Part shown: positions 1 through 5,122 of the stretch, one piece after another
Layout of the letters: each line of letters starts with the position of its first letter
Numbering within the stretch: position 1 is the first letter of the stretch
DNA from: Clostridiaceae bacterium
GTDB taxonomy: Bacteria; Bacillota_A; Clostridia; Acetivibrionales; Acetivibrionaceae
Assembly: GCA_012513545.1 (NCBI GenBank)
Contig: JAAZCB010000386.1
Span: 1 to 5,122 of the forward strand
DNA length: 5,122 nt
Direction of reading: 5' to 3'
The notes under the pieces: model-generated
Told to the model about the DNA's origin: nothing
The model's input: the letters and a program-made list of their open reading frames with translations, nothing else
The model's database searches: none
Made by a program: the position numbers and the translations under genes

Positions 1-288
1 GAACAAAATGGAAATACCGAATGGGTTGAATTTGAAGGCAATAACAGCGGAATTGCAATTGGCGGCAATAATACAGACCAGGTAATCGTAGTATCCGGTA
101 AAGATAATGAAATGAAAGATATCAGCGGGAATGCAATATACAGCGGCAGTGAAATGGCGCTCGTACATGAAATAATACATGCTGCAAGAGGCGTATCAGG
201 TTTAAAATCAGTTAACGAAGATGAAGAGGCTCATGCAATCAAGCTTGAGAACATCATAAGGAATGAGCTTGGATATGGCTTAAGAGGC
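1..288 (+). other. M91/NleD-like zinc metallopeptidase domain (N-terminally incomplete)
   Basis: The core motif [11 protein letters not shown] contains a zincin HExxH at residues 56-60 (bases 166-180); His56 and His60 would bind zinc and Glu57 would be the catalytic base. The following stretch [20 protein letters not shown] (residues 72-91) has the conserved acidic cluster and the helix ending in R-x-E-L-G that I associate with peptidase family M91, founded by the enteropathogenic effector NleD, which cleaves host MAP kinases. Glu75, Glu76 or Glu83 could supply the third zinc ligand. The domain starts upstream of the window. In toxin proteins M91 domains are commonly C-terminal effectors, so an internal position here is unusual. 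The substrate cannot be read from the sequence. The metallopeptidase motif is clear; the family assignment is probable. Confidence 0.75.
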
Positions 289-3200
289 GATGGTGATGCT
301 TCAGATGATGTCAATAGCGACGATATTCCCGATGGTGATGAAAGTTACGGCAGGTATACCAATCAGGATAAAGGTGATATACAATCTCCGGTTTATAGCC
401 ATTATGAAGGTACAAGTGTTGAATCGGGGGAAGAATATTTGACTGTCCTGGCAGAGCAGTATGGAGCGATATGCAAATGGTTTGAACCTAATGGAGCTTT
501 TCCAAACGGAAGAGCACTAGTTTCTTTAAATGGTATTTCTAAAATATATACTCCTGATGAATGCAAGGTTGTTAATAATAAAATTGTAGTTAATGCCAAT
601 GAATTCAGATTTGCTTTTGATATTGGGCTTAATGCAGGTGAAGCATACTTGAAAAAGCTATTGGATGAGTATGAATATTTACCCTGGAACCTGGAGCATG
701 ATGAAAAAAATAAAACATATACCTTAAGCCTTTTAGACAGCGGTATTCCCCCTAAAGTTTACAAGGTTGGCGAAAATGGAGTAAGAATTGAAAATGACCG
801 TTTGGTTGTTAATACTGATGAGTTTTATTATCATTTTGAACTGCGGTTGGATCCTACCGAAACATATCTGGAAAAGTTCGCGAAAGAATCCGGTGGTAAA
901 TATACATTTGATGAAAGCAGCCAAACAGCAACTGTAACTGTTACAACAACCAAAGGCACCATAACAAAAGAATACCATGTGTCGGAATCTTCGTATTTGT
1001 ATACTGACAGCGGAATAGCACTTTACTATTACTCGCCTGTCTGGATGGATCCCTCTGGGAACATTGTTGTTGATAAGCAATTGCTATATAAGGATTTTTA
1101 TGGACACCTTAATATTCTTTCCTCAACAATAGGCGATGTCATATCGTTTTATTATGAAAACGGAAAACTTGCATACGTTGGCGATTCCCTGCCTGCTGAA
1201 AATGCTTCGGATAACTATATCAAATGTACAAACAGCTTAATCAGTGAATATATAAGCGAAATCCTGGGTATGTCTTCTGACAAATGTTATATTGAAAACG
1301 ATTGGGACAACTTTTCAGTACTTGATATGAAAAATTATTCATGGAACGGTAAGAAATACATGTCCACTGAGTACAGCTTGAATTTATCAATAAACGGAGA
1401 GAAGTTCAAAATCAAACCCCATTTTGTCTTTAATGCCAATAGGGATGTCTATGTAGAAAAAGCTTCAATACTCAGCGCATTGAAGGAAACCTTGGAAGAA
1501 GGAAAATACGGTTCATATGACTCACTGCCAACCTACAAAAGCAACAACGGATATACAAATATTATGAATTATCTTAAGAAAAATACAATTATACCCCAGG
1601 AATCGATAGAATACTCCAATGGTTTATTCAAGATAAAAGGGCAGGAGCTTAATATAAATACCATAAACATTAAGGATTCAGCTTCACAAGAAGGTGATAT
1701 CTACTCCTACGCAAAAGCATATGAATTGTATACTGAGCTAAAAAAGATTGCTCCCGAATACTTGATAACACATTGGGTGGAATCCTATGGTGAACATGAA
1801 GAAGGTCTTGGGCATAAAAAAGTATTAATAGAAAAATACAATGAAGGTTGCAACATTGAACATGATATCAGTCTGAACTGGCATGATACCGGCGAATACA
1901 CAGGCTTTATATCAGGCTGTCCCGACTGCAACTCAAAGGCAGTAAAGGTAGAAGAATACATTAACAGCAAATACAACATTCCGGAAATAGTCCAAAAGAA
2001 AGGAATCAATGACAACGTCGGGTTATTTACAGGAGGATACTATCCCTTCTATTACCTTGATAAAGAATTGGTTTTCCCGGGGATGTTCGGTAAAAAAACT
2101 TATGAGTACGAATCACTTTACCTAATTGAAGGTGTTGATTTATATGCGGATCCTTCTGCTATAGACAGTGTTATTCAAAAAGAAACCGGTGTTTTGCCTG
2201 TTCTTGGTGATTTAAATCTTTCTGTTGCAAGGAATTCTTTATACGAGTCCGAAACGTTAACCATACTTGCAACATGTCCTAATGCCCATCATATATTTGT
2301 AAGGATAGTAGATGAAAACGGAAATACCGTTTATCAAAAAAGAACAGCAGGAAACAGTGCGTCAATAAATACCATACTTGATACAGCAGGCGTATACAAA
2401 ATTTATGCAGCAGCAAGAAATGCCAGCGAAGACGTAATCAATTCAACTTTCACAGAAACACTGAATCCTGTAATAATAACAGTAAAGAAATTGCCGCAAT
2501 TGGAAGTTGTAAATGTACTTGATAATGAAATAGAAGTAAGGGCTACATTTCCAGTAGACGGAGATAGCAGCAATACACTGCTTGTAAAAAATACATCAGG
2601 ACAGTCATGGACCGAAATAGGAAGTGGAATTAAAAACGGCACAACACAATTAATAAAAGGACTGACATCCGGAACAAATTATACAATATGCATGAGATGG
2701 ATCGAAGATGGAGTACAAATGGAAAAAACCGTTGAAGTAGAAACACCTGTTACAAAAAGTTCAGGCAGGTACGGAGATCTGAATGCAGACGGCAAAATTA
2801 ATTCCACTGATTATGCAATACTAAAACGGTACATTCTTGGTACAATCGATAAGTTTCCTGTAACCGACGGCAGTTATGTTGCGGACCTTAATGCAGACGG
2901 TAGAATTAATTCTACAGATTATACCCTGTTAAAAAGGTATCTGCTCTCGCCTGATTCAACAGTACTTACTGCAGAGAAGTTTCTGTCTGAAACACCTTAT
3001 GTAAATTTGACGAACCTTAAAAACAATGAGATTTATGTGGCAGTTACTCGGGATGACGGCAGCAAAGTACTCAATATTAAAGGTGAGGGAACAAACTGCC
3101 ATCACATAGGTCTGTTTGTAGGCAGTTCAAAGGGCAAGGAAACTCTTAAGAATCTGCAAAACAACTCCGGCTTGAAAGATACCGTATACAAGTATGATTA

Positions 3201-5122
3201 TGATTATCCTGTAAGCCAGAGCGGAGTTTATAGTATATTTTTGGCTGGTCGTAATGCCCATGACACAATAAAAGGTTCAACTCTGGATAAATCAGAAACA
3301 GTAACGTTGGATGTTATAGTTCCCGGCTCAAAAAGTTCTACTTTAGAACAGGCTCAATTATATTTGTTGAGCCTGAAGAAAAATTGTCCTGCATTAGCCT
3401 CAGTTATTGATTTAGGTCCAAAGGGCGCGGACGGATTATGGGGTCAGTATACCTCGAACTCAATTCGGGAATTCCAGAAATGGTGTGCTGAAGAATGGCT
3501 CAAAAACAATTCGGGCTCAAAAGATTCAGCTTATTTATATGGGCATCTGTACAAAGTATCGGAAACAGGCTTACTTGACAGAAACACTCTTAATGCCTTG
3601 AAAATAGAAGCAGAAAAATATGAATCAATAGAAAAAGAGACTAATTTGCCAGCAAACGGAGCAAATGTTGAAGTAATAATTGGAGACAGGAGTAGCTTGT
3701 CTACAATGCTATCAGGAGTAGCTTATACAAATTTTGAAGATTTTGCTCTAAAAATCGGTGCCATTCCCGGTCCATTGGATACTAGCGGTAATATAAGATG
3801 GACATTTCCAAGCGGAGCTGTTGTAGATTATAATTCAAGAAGAATAAATGCTTATGGAGAATATGCAAACGGGTTGATACAGGTTACTTACACAAATGGT
3901 ACAAAAGAAAATCTTTACTACTATCCAGCCAAAAATGGCAGCAATTATTCTGCCATGGTGGATGTTTTAAAAATGGCAGAGATATCTGGCTACGGAAAGG
4001 ACACCTATGTAAGGAAAGATGAAAACGGTAACAGCTACATTATCGTAGGAGTACCTGTTTTTGAGGCAGACAAATCAACTCTCGGTTCAATGGCCTGGAA
4101 CTTCGTACAAGGATTATGGGAAGCATTAAAGGATGCAGTCAGGGATTTATGGAACATGATTACAAATCCGGGTCAATTAATTGAAGGTATAAAATTCTTA
4201 GGTAAGGCTTTAGTGCCCGGAAGTGATGAACAAAAGTTGCTATTTAAATCAATTTGGGATATGCTAAATAAGTCAATATCTGACTTTTACGGTGGAACAA
4301 ATGATGATAGAGCACGAACCATAGGAAAATTAGTAGGTACAATCCTCATCGCTATTTTAGGAGACAAAGGCTGCAAAGTAGCTTTAAATATGTTAAAAGA
4401 AAGTGCGAAAGTAGGAAAATTAGCTCAATTAGCTGCAAAACTTGGCAAAGGCGAATCTTTAATTGATGATGTTGCAAGAGGAGTTATGGCTGCGGCTGAG
4501 TTTGTCACTAAGTTGAAGACTCTTCTCAAGGAAGGCATTGAAAGGATATTTGAGAGAATCAGATCTGTTTTTAGAAACTCAGATGATTTAATATTAGTTG
4601 ATAATATAACTGGACAAGAATTCATCCTTAGTAGAAGCCAGCTAAAATCAGAGCTTATTGAATCCGGTATGACCGATGATGCTGCTGAAATGGCATTAAA
4701 ATGCCTGGAAGACGGATGTTTTGCAGGTAACACGATGGTTCTTACCAAATCAGGCTCTAAAAGGATTGATGAAATCCAGGAAGGTGAATATATTCTCTCT
4801 AAAGACATTAATACCGGAGAAGAAAGCTATAAAAAAGTTAAGCAGGTTTATATAAAGAGCACAGATACATTCATACGTTTAAACGTTGAAGGGGAAGAAA
4901 TACGTACAACTCCGTCCCACTTGTTTTTCACGGATGATGGTTGGTGGAAGGCAGCAGATAATATCAAAGCAGGAGATAAAATCGTTGATTCTTCTGGTAG
5001 GCTAAGGGAAGTTTATTCTACTGAGCTTGAAAAACTTAACGAGCCTGAGAGGATTTACAACCTCAATGTCGAAGATTATCATACATACTTTGTAGGCAAA
5101 AGCGGGTTGCTCGTCCACAATA
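1..5122 (+). CDS. Giant multidomain dockerin- and HINT-containing polymorphic-toxin-like protein, partial at both ends
   Basis: Frame 1 stays open through all 1707 complete codons, and recognisable domains follow one another along it, so this is a single gene cut at both window edges. Domains in order are an M91-like metallopeptidase, an acidic calcium-binding-like linker, copper-amine-oxidase-N-like repeats, an HEE/CPDC segment, Ig-like, FN3-like, type I dockerin, a second Ig-like, a peptidoglycan-binding-like domain, a helical pre-toxin region and a HINT domain. The earliest in-frame ATG (112) is not a credible start: coding sequence that looks like part of the peptidase module precedes it and no ribosome binding site is visible. 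A dockerin implies secretion and binding to a cohesin-bearing scaffoldin, while pre-toxin plus HINT implies a C-terminal effector released by self-cleavage. Signal peptide, payload and immunity gene would lie outside. The open frame is certain; the toxin role is inferred from architecture. Confidence 0.95.
289..345 (+). other. Acidic calcium-binding-like linker (thrombospondin type 3-like)
   Basis: Residues 97-115 are dominated by Asp, Gly, Asn and Ser. The part [12 protein letters not shown] (bases 307-342) resembles the D-x-[DN]-x-D-x-I-P-D-G-D-E pattern of thrombospondin type 3 calcium-binding repeats, which often act as rigid linkers in secreted bacterial proteins. Only one degenerate copy is present, so it may simply be an acidic hinge between the peptidase and the next module. 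Confidence 0.4.
568..732 (+). repeat. Protein-level repeat unit A
   Basis: Residues 190-244 form the first full copy of the duplicated unit. The shared core is N-[KR]-[IL]-V-V-N-x-x-E-F, followed about 15 residues later by a Y-L-x-K helix and then a Thr/Leu-rich strand. The similarity is in the protein rather than the DNA, which points to an old duplication. Confidence 0.5.
784..942 (+). repeat. Protein-level repeat unit B
   Basis: Residues 262-314 form the second full copy. [11 protein letters not shown] matches [11 protein letters not shown] of unit [10 protein letters not shown] matches AYLKKLLDE, and TATVTV matches KTYTLSL. The period between the two V-V-N cores is about 71 residues. Confidence 0.5.
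1081..1680 (+). other. Coding stretch without recognised domain
   Basis: Residues 361-560 are part of the same open frame and rich in Tyr, Asn, Lys and Ser. They look like alternating beta strands and short amphipathic helices, for example around [14 protein letters not shown] (about bases 1465-1506), and contain only two cysteines, at about 1225 and 1285. Fragments such as [15 protein letters not shown] (1618-1662) faintly echo the upstream strand-rich repeats. I do not recognise a family. The composition and lack of transmembrane stretches fit an extracellular spacer or beta-rich module. Confidence 0.5.
1681..2193 (+). other. HEE...CPDC segment: possible zinc-binding, deaminase-like module
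   Basis: Residues 561-731 begin with a predicted helix ([15 protein letters not shown]), then short strands, then HEE at residues 599-601 (bases 1795-1803), a Lys-rich helix, a strand pair, and CPDC at residues 640-643 (bases 1918-1929) opening another helix ([14 protein letters not shown]). The order helix, strands, [HC]-x-E, about 40 residues, C-x-x-C resembles the zinc-binding layout of the cytidine deaminase-like fold, a common toxin fold. A further Cys617 and several His residues (590, 605, 621, 628) leave open a structural zinc site or a redox C-x-x-C instead. The motifs are visible; the fold is a guess from motif spacing. Confidence 0.25.
2206..2490 (+). other. Ig-like beta-sandwich domain, copy 1
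   Basis: Residues about 736-830 show alternating hydrophobic strands typical of secreted bacterial beta-sandwich modules: [22 protein letters not shown], then [14 protein letters not shown] (bases 2386-2427) and a closing strand PVIITVKK. The [13 protein letters not shown] signature resembles the last strands of Ig-like or PKD-like domains, where the substrate-facing protein is spaced away from the cell. It recurs after the dockerin as copy 2. The exact family is unknown. Confidence 0.5.
2494..2757 (+). other. Fibronectin type III-like domain
   Basis: Residues about 832-919 form a strand-rich unit with [15 protein letters not shown] (bases 2659-2703), matching the conserved L-x-[PS]-G-x-x-Y-x-[IV] turn and strand near the end of FN3 domains, followed by a final strand [11 protein letters not shown]3-like modules are frequent spacers in clostridial cellulosomal and extracellular enzymes. 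It directly precedes the dockerin with a short Thr/Lys/Ser/Gly linker. It starts at about [11 protein letters not shown]. Confidence 0.55.
2773..2844 (+). repeat. Dockerin F-hand repeat 1
   Basis: First calcium-loop and helix unit, G-D-L-N-A-D-G-K through the helix ending ILG. It is similar to repeat 2 at DNA level as well, with the segment aatgcagacgg identical in both loops at an offset of 108 bases. Confidence 0.9.
2881..2949 (+). repeat. Dockerin F-hand repeat 2
   Basis: Second calcium-loop and helix unit, A-D-L-N-A-D-G-R through LLS. The loop residues are the same as in repeat 1 except Lys to Arg at loop position 7, which keeps the charge. The near-symmetry supports a binding surface usable in two orientations. 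Confidence 0.9.
2995..3327 (+). other. Ig-like beta-sandwich domain, copy 2
   Basis: Residues about 999-1109 repeat the plan of copy 1. [14 protein letters not shown] (bases 3094-3135) matches [27 protein letters not shown] (3220-3258) matches [13 protein letters not shown], and the closing strand [11 protein letters not shown] matches PVIITVKK. The opening strand [13 protein letters not shown] is also comparable. The domain follows the dockerin after a short linker, so FN3 plus dockerin sit between two paralogous sandwiches. Its function is probably structural or binding; no catalytic motif is seen. Confidence 0.5.
3337..3606 (+). other. Peptidoglycan-binding-like domain (PG_binding_1 type)
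   Basis: Residues about 1113-1202 carry the signature of this three-helix fold. There is a first helix ([13 protein letters not shown]), then [20 protein letters not shown] (bases 3424-3483), matching D-G-x-[FWY]-G-x-x-T-x-x-A-[IV]-x-x-F-Q, then after an insertion of about 28 residues [11 protein letters not shown] (3568-3600), matching the closing G-x-[IVL]-D-x-x-T-x-x-A-L. Such domains bind cell wall and accompany hydrolases, spore proteins and some toxins. Here it could anchor the protein to the producer wall or present the toxin to a target wall. The insertion between helix 2 and the closing motif is longer than usual. Confidence 0.75.
3646..4080 (+). other. Coding stretch without recognised domain between PG-binding and pre-toxin regions
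   Basis: Residues about 1216-1360 start after a Lys/Glu-rich helical linker ([14 protein letters not shown]). They include a helix with [10 protein letters not shown], then a run of hairpin-like strands with recurrent Tyr, Gly and Asn ([20 protein letters not shown] at 3868-3927; [13 protein letters not shown] at 4024-4062). The second half resembles short beta repeats of secreted proteins but no repeat period is convincing. I do not recognise a family. Confidence 0.4.
4081..4575 (+). other. Helical pre-toxin region of polymorphic toxin type
   Basis: Residues about 1361-1525 are mostly helical and resemble the segment that often precedes HINT or toxin modules in Firmicute polymorphic toxins. 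There is a [18 protein letters not shown] amphipathic start (bases 4096-4130), then [10 protein letters not shown] (4159-4188), then [20 protein letters not shown] (4312-4371), a Gly-spaced hydrophobic helix that may interact with membrane, then Lys/Ala-rich helices and a final [14 protein letters not shown] helix. In such toxins this region is thought to help translocation or packaging. The resemblance is from general pattern rather than a named family. Confidence 0.5.
4717..5121 (+). other. HINT domain (pre-toxin / A-type bacterial intein-like), complete
   Basis: HINT domains self-cleave or splice at their ends. All hallmark blocks are present in 135 residues. Nucleophile Cys1573 (4717-4719) opens [13 protein letters not shown]. 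The block B motif is T-P-S-H with His1640 (4909-4920). GDKIVDSSG follows the W-W-K-A-A strand. Block F is [15 protein letters not shown] (5053-5097), and the terminus is L-L-V-H-N with His1706 and Asn1707 (5107-5121). No endonuclease insertion is present. It closely resembles the A-type intein-like domains known from Clostridium thermocellum, which perform N- or C-terminal cleavage and sometimes splicing. Asn1707 would cyclise and free the C-terminal part, here expected to be the toxin payload. The residue after Asn1707 is not complete: its codon begins with A, which excludes Cys and Ala but allows Ser or Thr. Confidence 0.93.

Larger units (their letters stand above)
436..1080 (+). other. Divergent copper-amine-oxidase-N-like beta repeats
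   Basis: This part of the protein (residues about 146-360) repeats a pattern of a beta strand with NK/DR-[IL]-V-V-N, then an alpha helix with Y-L-x-K, then W/F-x-x-D-E or similar followed by an alternating Thr/Val strand. Two units align by eye: bases 568-732 ([13 protein letters not shown] ... KTYTLSL) and 784-942 ([14 protein letters not shown] ... QTATVTV). An upstream half unit starts at 436 ([11 protein letters not shown], then [10 protein letters not shown]) and a weaker one lies at about 1051-1100 ([14 protein letters not shown]). The layout recalls the copper amine oxidase N-terminal domain, a repeat common on secreted Firmicute proteins and not itself an oxidase. The internal duplication is visible; the family name is tentative. 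Confidence 0.4.
2770..2949 (+). other. Type I dockerin domain (complete, two calcium-binding repeats)
   Basis: Dockerins bind cohesin modules of scaffoldins and so attach proteins to the cellulosome. Residues 924-983 hold two F-hand repeats 36 residues apart. Calcium loop 1 is [12 protein letters not shown] (bases 2776-2811) and loop 2 is [12 protein letters not shown] (2884-2919); ligands D1, N3, D5, N9 and D12 are intact in both. Helices are [10 protein letters not shown] and [10 protein letters not shown]. The recognition pair at loop positions 10-11 is Ser-Thr in both repeats, with Lys-Arg at 17-18, the type I pattern of Acetivibrio thermocellus. Both repeats look functional, so dual-mode binding is possible. 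Most dockerins sit at the C terminus of an enzyme; this one is internal, with more than 700 residues after it. Confidence 0.95.

Noticed and set aside
112..114. In-frame ATG as the gene's start codon
   Set aside because: The frame is open upstream with strand-rich sequence that fits the beginning of the peptidase module, and no Shine-Dalgarno-like sequence precedes it.
1918..1929. CPDC as a thioredoxin-type redox active site
   Set aside because: The surrounding sequence lacks the strand before the motif and the cis-proline region expected for a thioredoxin fold; a zinc site fits the nearby HEE and His residues at least as well.
402..2642. Minus-strand open frames at 402-599, 733-1080, 1785-2015 and 2403-2642
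   Set aside because: All lie antisense to continuous, domain-bearing coding sequence on the plus strand, have no recognisable domains and show no convincing ribosome binding sites.
2770..2949. Type II dockerin or C. cellulolyticum-type dockerin
   Set aside because: Ser-Thr at both recognition pairs and L-K-R-Y helices match the type I A. thermocellus pattern, not the Ala-Ile/Leu pairs or the type II layout with an adjoining X module.
4425..4808. Minus-strand open frame of 127 codons antisense to the pre-toxin/HINT boundary, considered as a possible immunity gene
   Set aside because: It overlaps the conserved HINT start in antisense. Immunity genes normally lie downstream of the toxin on the same strand. 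Its Ser/Leu/Ile-rich composition is what the reverse complement of this coding DNA would give.
4717..5121. A full intein with homing endonuclease
   Set aside because: The domain is only about 135 residues with no endonuclease insertion, and it lies after a pre-toxin region rather than inside a conserved housekeeping protein.
1..5122. Insertion sequences, CRISPR repeats, tRNA or other RNA genes, attachment sites
   Set aside because: None seen by eye. The only repeats are protein-level domain duplications and the two dockerin halves, and every base is accounted for by the open frame.

Overview
The whole window is the interior of one very large plus-strand gene. Frame 1 is open from base 1 to base 5122 with no stop codon, giving 1707 complete codons plus one extra base, and neither the start nor the end of the gene is present. 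The minus-strand open frames antisense to it look like shadows. There is no intergenic DNA, so no promoter, ribosome binding site, terminator or RNA gene can be called.

The protein reads as a multidomain, probably secreted, polymorphic-toxin-like polypeptide. In order, using residue numbers counted from base 1, it holds: an M91/NleD-like zinc metallopeptidase module with HEIIH (about 1-96); an acidic calcium-binding-like linker (97-115); divergent repeats resembling the copper-amine-oxidase N-terminal fold (about 130-320); an unassigned stretch; a segment with HEE and CPDC motifs that might be a deaminase-like fold (about 560-700); an Ig-like beta-sandwich; a fibronectin-III-like domain; a complete duplicated type I dockerin (924-983); a second copy of the Ig-like sandwich; a peptidoglycan-binding-like helical domain; another unassigned stretch; a helical pre-toxin region; and a HINT (hedgehog/intein, bacterial-intein-like) domain from Cys1573 to Asn1707. 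The window ends one base after the HINT terminal V-H-N, exactly where a toxin payload is expected to begin, so the payload and any immunity gene lie outside.

The organism is most likely a cellulosome-forming Firmicute of the Acetivibrio (Clostridium) thermocellus group. The dockerin has paired Ser-Thr recognition residues and L-K-R-Y helices typical of that group rather than the Ala-Ile/Leu pairs typical of C. cellulolyticum, and the DNA is AT-rich with many AAA, ATA and AGA codons. The HINT domain also resembles the A-type bacterial intein-like domains I recall from C. thermocellum.

Inferred working model: the protein is exported, docks on a cohesin-bearing scaffoldin through its internal dockerin, may also touch peptidoglycan through the PG-binding-like domain, and uses the HINT domain to free a C-terminal effector. 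This would be a toxin carried on the cellulosome, or displayed beside it, and that combination is the main point of interest.
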